Assembly: GCA_035610365.1 (NCBI GenBank)
Contig: CM069433.1
Coordinates: forward strand, 59,758,487 to 59,822,486
Direction: 5' to 3'
DNA: 64,000 nucleotides
Source of the DNA: Aquatica leii
Lineage: Eukaryota; Arthropoda; Insecta; Coleoptera; Lampyridae
The notes below the pieces were generated by a model that had not been told where the DNA came from, made no database searches, and saw only the letters and a program-made list of their open reading frames with translations. Positions 11,445 to 21,501 of this stretch are shown in pieces. The position numbers and the translations under genes are program-made. Each line of letters starts with the position of its first letter. Position 1 is the first letter of the stretch.

Positions 11445-14337
11445 AAGCTAGATCGTCGATAGTGTCTGAATCGGTAGTTTTTCCATGACGTGATCCGTCG
11501 AGACAGATTTCACGTCCGAAATTGGCGAAAAACGGCGTTAAGCCGGTGACTTCATGTACAGCGGTACGAATAGCACATGCTACTTTAGCAAGATACTTAT
11601 CCCAATGTCGATGGTTGTCTTCGATATATGACGATAACATTGTCTTCATGACTCTGTTGACTCTTTCTGTTGGATTCGCTTGTGGATGATAATTAGCGTT
11701 AAAAATAATTTTAGACTTATATGACGAAACCATTTTCGTAAATTCTGAACTGCGAAACTGTGTGCCGTTATCACACAAAAGATACTGAGGAACTCCAAAC
11801 ATTAAAAATACATCTTCTTCAAGACGTTTAGTAACTGCTGCTGCAGTAGCGGAACGTAACGGGAAAAATAAAACAAATTTCGAAAAATAATCTGCAACCA
11901 CAAGGATATACGAATAACCACTCTTAGATCGCGGTAATGGTCCAACAAGATCGGTAGAGATCAACTGCCAAGGTTTGTCCACAACAGGATGACGGGTCAT
12001 AAGGCCAGCAGGACGTTTCTGTTCTGGCTTATGCGTGATACAAACTTTACAACCATTGATGTAACGAATAACGTCAGCCTTCATCTTAGGCCAGTAATAA
12101 AGCGGAACTATTCGTTCGAGAGTCTTAAAGATACCAAGGTGTCCAGCGGTAGGCTCATCGTGAAACTTAGACAATATTTCGAGTCGTTTAGACTTAGGCA
12201 CAACTTCTCTCCAATTGTCATTCTCAGAACGAAGATCGGGATAGTCTACGGTAACATGCTTGAATAGCTTTCCGTTACTAATTTTCCACTGTGGAAAAGC
12301 GTTAGGTTTTGAACGTACACGTTCCATAAGTTTCGATAACCATTTGTCCGAAGACTTAGGTTCGGTAATGTCACAATCGGTAGTAATATTGTCGATAGCT
12401 GGTACTGAACGAGATAATGCGTCAGGTACGACATGATCCTTTCCTTTACGATGAATAATCGTAAAGTCAAATTGCTGAAGTCTAACAGCCCATCGTGCTA
12501 AACGACCGGTAGGTTCCTTTAAATTGTGTAACCAGACTAATGATGCGTGATCGGTAACTACAGTGAAAGTTGTTCCTTCAAGATAAGGGCGTAATTTTTC
12601 AATAGACCACAGGACAGCCAAACACTCCTTTTCGGTAGTAGAATACTTGCGTTCACACTTTGTGAGCGACCTACTATTATAACAAATAACACGTTCTTCA
12701 CCGTCGATAAACTGTGTAAGAACGGAACCGAGACCAAAATCGGAAGCGTCAGTTTGAACTGTAAACGGAACATTGAAATCAGGGCAAGACAAAATAGGTG
12801 CGGAAACTAAACAATTCTTAATAATCTGAAAGGCTTCATCACAATCACTAGTCCAATTAAAGCTGGAATTCTTCTTTAACAGAGACGTCAATGGAGCGAT
12901 AATCGTCGAAAAATTCGGTACGAATCGGCGATACCACGAGGCCATGCCTATAATTCTTCTAACTTCAGCGACACCAGTGGGAACTGGAATACGCAAAATT
13001 GCATCGACCTTTTCCGGGTCAACCGACAAACCAGTAGAATTTACGATAAAACCAAGATACTTAAGTTCAGGTTTACAAAAATGACATTTGTCTTTACTTA
13101 GCATCAAATTAGCCTCTCTAAGGCGACGAAGAACTTCAGTTAACACTTCCATGTGTTTCTCGAAGGAAGGAGCGCAAATAATTACGTCATCTAAATAAAC
13201 AAAAACGTAAGGTTCTAATTCGGGACCTAAAACTCGATCAATCAACCTCTGCCAAGAAGCTGGTGCGTTAGCTAAACCAAACGGGAAGGGCGTGGATTGC
13301 AATAACCCACGGGTCCGGACTGTAAAAGCGGTATACTGCTTAGACTCTTCGCTTAAAGGAATCTGCCAATAAGCGGACTTAATGTCGAGAGATGAAATAA
13401 ACTTAGCGTCACGAAGACGATCCAAAATAGACGAAACGTAAGGTAAAGGATAAGCGTCCTTTTCGGTAACCTTGTTGACTTTTCTAAAGTCCACGCAAAA
13501 ACGATAAGAGTTGTCCTTCTTCTTCACCAATAAGATCGGGCTCGACCAAGCGCTGTTTGATTTTTCTACAACGCCTAACTTCAACATTTTCTTTAACTCC
13601 AGATCGATTTGTTTCTGGATAAATGGCGAAACTCGGTAATATCGTTGCTTAATTGGTTCGGAAGTAGTTTTGATCTGATGTTCGATCAAGTTGGTGCATC
13701 CAAAATTTTCATTCGTAGAAGAAAAATGATTACTAACTAAATTGTCTAACTGATTGAGCTGTTCTGAGGAAAGATCGAGACGAGACTTAATAACTGAATC
13801 TTTATCTTCCAATTGTGAAATGGTGTCCATATTTTCGAAACGCCATTCACCTTTTCTAAGATCAGGAACGATACCTGCTTGTTTCCAAAAATCAACGCCT
13901 AAAATTAAATTATGCGGAACGTCAGGAACAACTAAAACTTCTAAAACAACAATTTTTCCTTTAATTTTGATTGGGACGAGAAGTGAACCTAAACTTTGTA
14001 CTGATTTACCATTAGCTACAATACAATTAACTTTAACTGACTTATTTAACTTTAAACCTAACTGACTGAAAATTTCCCAACCCTTAGAACCAACAATAGT
14101 GCGAGAAGCGCCACTATCTAATAAACTTAAAATTTCGTGACCAAAAAGCTTTAACGTAGACAAAGGTCTTTCGTCAGACTCAGCAGACTCTAAAACATAA
14201 TCTAACACGACTTTATTCTTAACGAAACTCTTTTTCTTCGAAGAATGTAAACTATTAAAATAGACAGCCGATTTAACTTTGACCTCTGACGTCACTAAAC
14301 GGCTTCTTAGTACGTCCTTTACTCGTTTCCCGAACAC
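11404..14337 (-). CDS. pol: Gypsy-1 Pol polyprotein (protease, RT, RNase H, integrase)
   Basis: The frame opens at a GTG directly after a TAA, not at an ATG, and lies in the -1 frame relative to gag. It is therefore most likely made by ribosomal frameshifting. Domains in order: aspartic protease (LLDSGASRTIVG, about residue 72); reverse transcriptase (SSLDIKSAYWQIPL, FPFGLANAPASWQRL, YVFVYLDDVII with the catalytic YLDD); RNase H (FTVQTDASDFGLGSVL, TDHASLVWL); integrase with an HHCC zinc site (H...H in HDEPTAGHLG, CKVC) and a DDE core (ISTDLVGPLP, CDNGTQF, HPQANPTERVNR). The 977 residues end early through a frameshift in the integrase tail. No internal stop interrupts the catalytic domains. 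Confidence 0.95.
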   Translation of the reverse strand: MFGKRVKDVLRSRLVTSEVKVKSAVYFNSLHSSKKKSFVKNKVVLDYVLESAESDERPLSTLKLFGHEILSLLDSGASRTIVGSKGWEIFSQLGLKLNKSVKVNCIVANGKSVQSLGSLLVPIKIKGKIVVLEVLVVPDVPHNLILGVDFWKQAGIVPDLRKGEWRFENMDTISQLEDKDSVIKSRLDLSSEQLNQLDNLVSNHFSSTNENFGCTNLIEHQIKTTSEPIKQRYYRVSPFIQKQIDLELKKMLKLGVVEKSNSAWSSPILLVKKKDNSYRFCVDFRKVNKVTEKDAYPLPYVSSILDRLRDAKFISSLDIKSAYWQIPLSEESKQYTAFTVRTRGLLQSTPFPFGLANAPASWQRLIDRVLGPELEPYVFVYLDDVIICAPSFEKHMEVLTEVLRRLREANLMLSKDKCHFCKPELKYLGFIVNSTGLSVDPEKVDAILRIPVPTGVAEVRRIIGMASWYRRFVPNFSTIIAPLTSLLKKNSSFNWTSDCDEAFQIIKNCLVSAPILSCPDFNVPFTVQTDASDFGLGSVLTQFIDGEERVICYNSRSLTKCERKYSTTEKECLAVLWSIEKLRPYLEGTTFTVVTDHASLVWLHNLKEPTGRLARWAVRLQQFDFTIIHRKGKDHVVPDALSRSVPAIDNITTDCDITEPKSSDKWLSKLMERVRSKPNAFPQWKISNGKLFKHVTVDYPDLRSENDNWREVVPKSKRLEILSKFHDEPTAGHLGIFKTLERIVPLYYWPKMKADVIRYINGCKVCITHKPEQKRPAGLMTRHPVVDKPWQLISTDLVGPLPRSKSGYSYILVVADYFSKFVLFFPLRSATAAAVTKRLEEDVFLMFGVPQYLLCDNGTQFRSSEFTKMVSSYKSKIIFNANYHPQANPTERVNRVMKTMLSSYIEDNHRHWDKYLAKVACAIRTAVHEVTGLTPFFANFGREICLDGSRHGKTTDSDTIDDLAFADRTFSRKRPSV

Positions 14338-15722
14338 TTAGAACAAGTGCGGACCGTAACGTTAGGTTTTCCACAACGGTAACAAAATAAACCTTTCTTA
14401 GGTTCTTTGCAAGAAGCAGCTCGATGGTTAGGCTTCCTACAATTCCAACACAATTGCGGACTACTTCGATTAGAAGAAGCAGGCGCATTAACGATAGCTA
14501 ACCTTCGTGAAGAAGGTGCGATATTCGAAGACGGTAATCGTAAATGTTGTCTAACAGGTGGTGTAGATTTTTCACCACTACTAACGTTATTTGAAGAACG
14601 AGAAACTGCAATGTCCTTAACTTGAGATGTTACATAAGCTAGATCAGGCTCCATGTCCTGCTTTCTACGAGATGGAGGCGTGTAAGCTTCAATAGCTTGC
14701 ATGCGATCCTCGATAATACGACCAAATTTAATTAATTCCTCAATTGAAGTAACTGACGACAAACCAAGCTGAGTTTGATAAACGGGAGAAATATTTCTTA
14801 ATAAAATCTTTAACTGCTTTTCTTCAGAAAAAGGTTCATCGAGACGTGAAAACATGTTGCGAATAATTGCAACGTAAATACCCATAGGTTCATCATTAGC
14901 TTGAGTGCGACGCTTAATTTCTTCAATAAGTCGTTCGTCATAATCGGTAGGCTGGAATTGTTCACGCAAAAACTTAACTAAATCTTCCCAAGAATTAACT
15001 GAACTACGAATAGACCTAACAAAAATCAATGCATGACCTGTAAAAAGATCAGTACACTCCAAAAATAACTGATGGCTTGAAACGTTACGCGATAATTGAA
15101 GTTCGGCAACTCGTTCTAAGAATGCATTCAATGAAATTGACTTTGCATCACCAGAAAACTTTAAATTCCATTTTGAAACTGAAACACTCTTAACATGACT
15201 AATAAAATTTTGACTAACAGCAGAAGACGTCGGTAAAGCGTTATCAACTACAGAAGGTTGAACGACAGGTTCGATGACTTCATCGGCGGAAGTAGACGGA
15301 TTTGAAACAACAATTTGCTTATCCAAAAGTTCATACTGCGAAATTAAAACAACTAAATCTTTTAAAAACTCATCTTTAACTTGAGAATCGTCACCTTGAA
15401 TAGGAATTGAATTGCCAATACGGTTTAACAAATATTTAATTTTGGTTTCAATTGTAGAAGAAATTTTTGTAGTTGGAGTAATTTTCAATGAATCTATTAA
15501 CTTTCTAAGCTCATCGATACCTTCACGAATCGCTAATTTATCTGCATTAAAATCGAACGGATACACGGGACGAGATAATTTTCCGGTAGCTTCTTCAATA
15601 AGGAAATTCTTGAGTAAACCTCGTAATACGACAACACCTAAAGATGCATCACCATCTCTAATCAAAATTTCATAACGTAATTCGTTATGCGATAAACGAT
15701 CAACAATCAATTTGTAACCCAT
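14319..15722 (-). CDS. gag: Gypsy-1 Gag
   Basis: An intact 467-residue frame begins with an ATG 107 bp from the 5' LTR. The centre has the retrotransposon-gag capsid pattern (LNAFLERVAELQLSRNVS, WEDLVKFLREQFQP, RTQANDEPMGIYV). The C-terminus has a zinc knuckle CWNCRKPNHRAASC and a second knuckle-like motif CYRCGKPNVTVRTC in which the expected His is Val. It ends at the TAA at 14319-14321, overlapping pol by 19 nt. The protein would package the element RNA. The missing His in the second knuckle may reduce RNA binding. Confidence 0.93.
   Translation of the reverse strand: MGYKLIVDRLSHNELRYEILIRDGDASLGVVVLRGLLKNFLIEEATGKLSRPVYPFDFNADKLAIREGIDELRKLIDSLKITPTTKISSTIETKIKYLLNRIGNSIPIQGDDSQVKDEFLKDLVVLISQYELLDKQIVVSNPSTSADEVIEPVVQPSVVDNALPTSSAVSQNFISHVKSVSVSKWNLKFSGDAKSISLNAFLERVAELQLSRNVSSHQLFLECTDLFTGHALIFVRSIRSSVNSWEDLVKFLREQFQPTDYDERLIEEIKRRTQANDEPMGIYVAIIRNMFSRLDEPFSEEKQLKILLRNISPVYQTQLGLSSVTSIEELIKFGRIIEDRMQAIEAYTPPSRRKQDMEPDLAYVTSQVKDIAVSRSSNNVSSGEKSTPPVRQHLRLPSSNIAPSSRRLAIVNAPASSNRSSPQLCWNCRKPNHRAASCKEPKKGLFCYRCGKPNVTVRTCSKCSGNE
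14325..14331 (-). promoter_or_regulatory. -1 ribosomal frameshift heptamer GGGAAAC
   Basis: On the minus strand the gag codons are TCG GGA AAC GAG TAA. This contains G GGA AAC, a perfect X-XXY-YYZ slippery heptamer three nucleotides before the gag stop. Slipping back one base gives GGG AAA CGA, which is exactly how the pol frame reads (G-K-R). A downstream pseudoknot was not evaluated. Confidence 0.85.
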
Positions 15723-15800
15723 TTTAAAATGTAATTACAAAACGGTAAAATCTTCCAAAAATCACGAAACTTAACAGGCAAACTAAAATTCGAAAAAAGG

Positions 15801-15819
15801 CCACACGATGGAGACGCCA
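15801..15819 (-). promoter_or_regulatory. Primer binding site of gypsy-1
   Basis: Nine bases inside the 5' LTR edge the minus strand reads TGGCGTCTCCATCGTGTGG. The TGG start complements the CCA end of a tRNA. I do not assign the tRNA. Confidence 0.7.
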
Positions 15820-15828
15820 AATTATTTA

Positions 15829-17711
15829 TGTTACATTCCAAAATTAACACAAAGTCACTGCCTGCAATGTAGTAACATAAACGGGGGGTTGTGCCACTAG
15901 CTCAATGGAGACGGGGTGAGTTTTATTTAAAAGTTTCGTGATCGAAATGGATTGACTTGTCGAAAACACAAAATCGATAAATAATAATGTCGAAATCAAA
16001 GGGCGCCAGGAAGGAGAAGCAATGGACTAATGACCCTTGCCAACCATAAGTCCGCTTCTGTAGTATGCACCCCAATGGACTTACCTTAGAGGGTGCATTT
16101 GCTAAAATCTAAAATAAACTAATAAAGTTACACACGCGGAGGCCGACGGAATTAAAAGCTCTTTACAATTTAATAATTTAACATTTATTTGAACGAAATA
16201 AAACAAAATGAATAAAATAAAATAATTGAATTGAAATTGACAAAATTAATCACACAAAACAGTAGCAAAATAATAGAAAAATTACTTGAATGCACGTTAG
16301 ATCAAAACAAATTTACAGTTAATGGAATAAAATACACAAACAAAATTATAAAATACACAATACAGAATTTTAAAGAAATAAACAGCACAAATTAATCAAA
16401 CTAAAACATCTATGATCACGGCCGTGTGTGTCGATATAATTTAAAAACAAAATGAAATAAACTTATAAACTAATTTATATATATATAATTTGAATCGATA
16501 ATTCGGTCCCGTTTAATAAATTTTAAACTTGGGATAAAACAGTACCGTAAAATACGGTCATTAATTAGTTACATTAACGATAACTTCGAGACACTTGTAA
16601 TTTTTAATTGAAAATTCAAAGCTTTTAACACTTAATCGCGTAAACGTAAATTTCACATATGAATAGATGGTGCAAAATAAATACCTTGATTTACTCGAAG
16701 ACGGGCTTTTGGTTAGCGTAGGCCAGCAGAACGTCCAGGACCTCGATAAGTACCAAATCCAGATGAATAAATTTACCAACGGAAGAATTATTATTGATCC
16801 GCCTCCAAGGCGAAAGATATGAGATTGCGAAACAAACTCACGCACAAAATTCACTTAACGAAACATGCGATATTAATTAGGAAAACAGTGATCTCCATGA
16901 GCCGTAATTACGAAAAAAGGAAAGTTTTATTTTCCACTTAAGCATCACTGTACCATTTTCACTTACTTCCGCGGTAACTACTATAAAAGGTGAATTACCA
17001 CCTGCGTTAACTACATTCTGACGTCTGCCAATCAACTAACTTCCGACCCGTCCCTCATTTACCAAACACACGTCTATATATCAACTTTCGTCGACTGCCC
17101 TTTCCACAAAGGCTGCGTTCGAAACCTCAACCACCAAAATACTCTCGCGAAGAAGTGCAATAAAGAGGCAAACAGTACTTATTACGTCATATTTATATAA
17201 TTAGGACACAGCGTTTCGCTTGTACGTGAAACTGTCAATTTGACAAACTATTATATTACAAGAATTTAAACTGCCTAATAAATTAAGATAATGACTTAAT
17301 TTTTCCACGTAATCTAAACGTTTGACATAAAGAAATTCAAGTACGAATGTACTCGAACAAAGAACTCCTAAACCAACTTAAAATAAACAAACGGCGAAAA
17401 TAGATTTAATTACGATTATATCTCAGAAGGAAAACATAACTCACAACTGGAATTTTTCAACAATCCAAGTGAAACATTCAATAAGCAAAATCGCGAAATC
17501 AGATGGTTTACAGCGTAACAAAATACAAAACTTTATCAACAATTTACATTGTAACTCTGAATTAAAAATCGTAAAATAACTTATTAAACTCAATCCAAAA
17601 GTACATTAAAACAACTTCAAAATACATTAAATGAAAAAAACGTCAATCCAAATACTGTGTCCGTTACCAAACATTACTCAATCAACCAATCGATTTTAAA
17701 CGATGGTTACA
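15829..17711 (-). repeat. Gypsy-1 5' LTR
   Basis: This is the 1883-bp partner of 8675-10563 and would drive transcription leftwards. Differences from the other LTR include single-base homopolymer indels and small indels around 16015, 17045 and 17490. Confidence 0.95.
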
Positions 17712-18465
17712 ACGGTTTGGCATCGAATTGATTAAATCGACACGTACATTAGCTATAGTGGCCAACGGATTCTTTCCAATTCTGGATGTTGTAAAAACCA
17801 TTCTTGAACTACTGCTGCCGTATGTATAGGAGAATTGTTCTGAACTAACCGAATTGGTTTTCCGGGATAAACCGCTCGTACGGAGGGCAACATAACGTCT
17901 TCCAAAATCGTCAGGTAAGTTTGAGCATTTAAGCATCCATCGACACGTGTTAATTCTTCTGGGCCAGCGTCACTCATCCATCTCCAGTACGCAGCACTAA
18001 TTCTCCCACTTCTTTTGTTGGGTAACACATGTTTTGATTCATATCTATAATTACGTGGCTTCCAAAGAACTTTTTTATTATCTTGGGAAGTGCAGAAGCT
18101 TTTTGCATCTAAAAAAATCACCACTCTTCCAATAAAAATTTAGATGTTCATCTGAAATCTGCAATCTCCGGTAGGCATTTTCTTCAGTTATTAAAGGTTT
18201 CTTTACGGGTCGTTAGCAGCTTATTCCTTCAGCTTTTAAAATATTCCTTATTGTTGGCAAACTGCATTGTAGCTATAGTTTTTTGCGAATTATGGCGAAA
18301 GTTGTGAATAGAGTCAAACGAGCATCTTGGATAATGTTGTCTTTTTCAACTCTATATAAGAGAGATGACCTTTCACTTCTATGGGTGGTCTGCAAAGGAC
18401 GATCTTTTTCCGCGCCTCGTTCTTCGTGTTGAACCCAATAATGGACCACGCTTTTCTAATAAAAT
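17712..18465 (-). pseudogene. Tc1-like transposase pseudogene (main part)
   Basis: Minus-strand frames starting near 18465 read KSVVHYWVQHEERGAEKD (N-terminal), then LPTIRNILKAEGISC, KKPLITEENAYRRLQISDEH, and, at 18124-17753, VVIFLDAKSF (first catalytic Asp), YWRWMSDAGPEELTRVDG and LVQNNSPIHTAAVVQEWF. The family has QDNxPxHTA, so the second catalytic Asp is Asn here. This frame continues to the PELERIRWP position. The expected SPDLNPIE motif, which carries the third acidic residue, is absent, deleted together with a frameshift. The frame then resumes with ANVRVDLINSMPNR at the gypsy junction. The C-terminal tail lies at 8620-8674. At least two frameshifts and the deletion show it was dead before or around the gypsy insertion. 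Confidence 0.9.
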
Positions 18466-18560
18466 AAATAATAGTTAACTAAAACTGCGCAAAAAGGTTT
18501 ATGTTTACTGAAAGGCACCGATAAAGTAATGTTATTAATTTAACTGAAAAAGTTTCGCCT

Positions 18561-18706
18561 TTCAAGTTAGCAGTACAAGGTTAGCAGAATCAAATAAAAT
18601 ATAGTTAGAAATTTGTTGCGAAAGAAAAAAAATTGTAACATTCTTACTTTTTTAGTTATGCGTTTTACGGCCAACTTGAGGCAAGTTAGCAGTACACCAC
18701 TCTAAA
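18561..18706 (+). repeat. Inverted repeat arm 1 (Tc1-type terminus)
   Basis: The arm begins TTCAAGTTAGCAGTACAAGG and pairs at about 80% identity with 18855-19002. The motif GTTAGCAGTACA occurs twice within the arm, resembling the internal direct repeats in long Tc1 TIRs. It lies just upstream of the Tc1 transposase start and may be its 5' terminal repeat. Confidence 0.75.
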
Positions 18707-18854
18707 AAGTAGTTTAATACATTTGTTTCCTGTTTAAGATGGGTGTAGAATAATAATAAAGCTATCAGCGTCTTTCTTTTACAATCAATTAACAATAATT
18801 TAGCAACAAATTCTACATACATTTTAAATCAAATACCAATTCATTAAAACACTG

Positions 18855-19002
18855 TTTAGAATGGTGTACCACTAACTTGCCTCAAGTTTAATGCATAATT
18901 AAAAAAATAAGAAAGCTACAAGTTTCTTCTTTCGCAAAAAATTAGTAACAAATTTCTAATTATGTTTTATTTGATTTTGCTATCTTTGTATTGCTAACTT
19001 GA
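18855..19002 (-). repeat. Inverted repeat arm 2 (Tc1-type terminus)
   Basis: Inverted partner of 18561-18706, separated by 148 bp. Together they form a foldback-like structure of about 440 bp. Confidence 0.75.
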
Positions 19003-19408
19003 GGGACGTGAAAAACTTGATACCTAATTGCTATGTGACTGAAACTTTTATAACTTCATTATAAACAATTTTCTGTGATGTAGGTGAATAATTGTGCAAT
19101 CTGAATTATACATCATAAAATACCTATAAAATAGTTATATATACCCATGTTTAAAATTGAAAAGACTGCTGATATGAAACAATATTATCAAAAGCAAAAT
19201 AAAAAATTATCTTAGCGATAAACCCATACGTGCAGCAATTACTCGTATAAAAAATCCACATTTTCGTAAAGCAATAATCGTTCCTCTAGTTTCTCTCTGC
19301 TTGTCCAGAAAGACGTGGCATTTTGCACAAAATTGACACACAAAACTACACTAAATATTATACATTACAAAATGCAAAATAATAAGTAAAAGTAAAGGAA
19401 AAAAGTAT

Positions 19409-19568
19409 ATGCGAAGTAATAACATTCTGTTGAACTTTCATTGTTTATTATTTTGAAATGAATATACACAACGTTTCGATTGCAGATACCACAGCAATCG
19501 AAACGTTGTGTATATTCATTTCAAAATAATAAACAATGAAAGTTCAGCAGAATATTATTACTTCGCAT
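19409..19568. repeat. Near-perfect 75-bp palindrome with 10-nt loop
   Basis: Arms 19409-19483 and 19494-19568 match at 73 of 75 positions around the loop AGATACCACA. At the apex is GCAATCGAAACGTTGTG, which contains the GAAACGU box found in the PLE hammerheads elsewhere in this window. Most likely two PLE termini joined head to head. Confidence 0.9.
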
Positions 19569-21370
19569 CAAGCAACATTGTTTAATACATTCAAACAAAA
19601 AAGTATATAATAATACAAATTTGAGTTTAAGACTTTAAAAACTATAAATTATTAATGTTTTGTAATTATTTCGTTAAAAAGTTTTACTTGTTTGTATTAT
19701 TATATTTTGTTGATGTTTGTGTACTTCTTTTATTATTATTTATTACTTAAAGCAACATTTGGGGATATTTGCATTTTCTCATCTTATTTTTATACGATAT
19801 TTCTTTGAAGCGGGGTCCCCGCCCGCGCCTGGAACTGCTTTGTCTACTTAGAATTTCTGCATTACGTCGAAATTTGGTGGGGCAACTATTGCAACACATG
19901 AATTTGTTTCTAGTAGTATGGAACAACGCTTAAAATGTTGGCATTTTTTTAGATTGTTTTTAAATTTTTATTAACATTTTTAGCCCCAAGTAAAAATTTT
20001 TATACTTTCTATAGGCCGAATAATTTTTGTTTGTCATTGCGTACTTTACATGGTATAAAGATAAATAAAAATTTAAGGAAAAGTAATAAACCCGTTCATA
20101 GAATGGTTTAGTGTTCAAGAAATCAGATAATAATGTTTAAAAACATTTTTTGTAATATGCAAAATCTTACTTGTCATTTTTCTTATATCCAAATTAAAAA
20201 AATAACAGGCAATGTAAACAGAGCACACATTTAACATTATACTTAATCAAAATTAATTTGAATCACTTGAAGAAAAAGAAAAAATAACAAAAGCTAATCT
20301 TTCGCGCAAGGTAATGATTTAAGGACACAGGACGCTCAAATACAACTGAAAGCACAATTAAATACGGTATCAAGAGCTGTGAAAAAGGTTTAAAATAAAC
20401 TTCGCCCTATGGTCCATAAGCTCGATGAAAGTTTAGCCACGGGGCTGAACGTGTTATATACTAGCCATTTGTCCTAGCTTCGCATGAGTGCAACCTATCT
20501 ATATCCCACGATGTGACATCTTTTAGGTTAATCGTTACTTATAATTATCAGGTTTTCGAAATATTGGGTATTTAAAAAAAATTATTTTCTCTTTAAACCA
20601 AGGTTGACGTAGTGTTTATATTATTAATTTAGAAATAAATGTTGTTGTTGTCAAAAAAAAGACTGATTTTTCCAATGTTTGGTGATCTATTTCTATTACT
20701 TAGTTTTAGCAAAAACCTGCAAGAATTTTGTTTTGATTTATACGAAATTAGTTTTGATTTCCAGTTCAGTTACATCTAACTAAAGATAATATCTTTTTAA
20801 AAGAATATCAATTTTTCCACCCTTTTTGTTATAATACAAATAAGGTTTTACGAAAACCGCCTGAAAATAAAACTCTACAGGCACAGATAAGTAAATTTGA
20901 GTTACGCATATCTACTGTTAAATAATTAAACTAGTAGGTTTGATATCATCCATAAATTGAGTAAAATCAGAAAAGTTGAAGCATTCTTTTCGTGTATTAC
21001 GACAGTGTAATAAAAAAACATTTGACCATCGGATTTTATATGAAAAAATGCAATGTACGAGTAAATGTTATGAGAATTTGTAATAGGAGTTAAGATTACA
21101 ATTGTTCAACCACTAATTACGTTCAAATGATGATAATACTTCTTTTACAAAAAGAATCGGAATGTTGGCTTTAATTTAATCCGAAAATATTAATACTTTA
21201 GGCTAATTAAAACAGCAATTTCATATTTGAGTATGCAGTTTAAATTTATTTGTGCTATTAATGGAATTTTTTTAATTAAGGGCTAAATTCTAAATTCTAA
21301 ATCTAAAAATTCAGCAAAAAAAATTTAAATCTTTATGGCGGTGCTTATAAAGAATGGTTAGTAACCTCGT
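19569..21370. other. No gene seen
   Basis: AT-rich sequence without coding similarity. A short G+C-rich patch near 19812-19835 (GGGGTCCCC palindrome) stands out but is unassigned. Confidence 0.45.
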
Positions 21371-21501
21371 CATATTGCTGCAAGTAATGTCTACAATGCC
21401 AATTTTGTCAAATTTAACTAGCCGTTCTGTTATAATGTAAGTTTGGTTGCTTATCTTGCAAGTCGCGCTTAAAAGTGTCCATTTACTTTTTTGAGGCAGT
21501 G
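21371..21501 (-). repeat. Tc1-type terminal inverted repeat, right copy
   Basis: This is the inverted partner of 7714-7836 and ends TTTTTTGAGGCAGTG followed by TA (21502-21503). The pair could be the two ends of one Tc1 element enlarged by nested insertions, or two solo ends of the same family. Confidence 0.7.

Larger units (their letters stand above)
8675..17711 (-). mobile_element. Complete Ty3/gypsy LTR retrotransposon, inserted in a Tc1 element
   Basis: Two long LTRs (8675-10563 and 15829-17711) flank gag and pol, all on the minus strand. Both LTRs run TGTTAC...GGTTACA on the plus strand. The target duplication ACGG is at 8671-8674 and 17712-17715. A TGG-type primer site follows the 5' LTR and a polypurine tract precedes the 3' LTR. 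Total length is 9037 bp. No envelope-like reading frame was found. The pol order protease, RT, RNase H, integrase defines Ty3/gypsy. By eye about 25-30 differences separate the LTRs, many of them single-base indels, so the insertion is comparatively recent. Confidence 0.95.
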
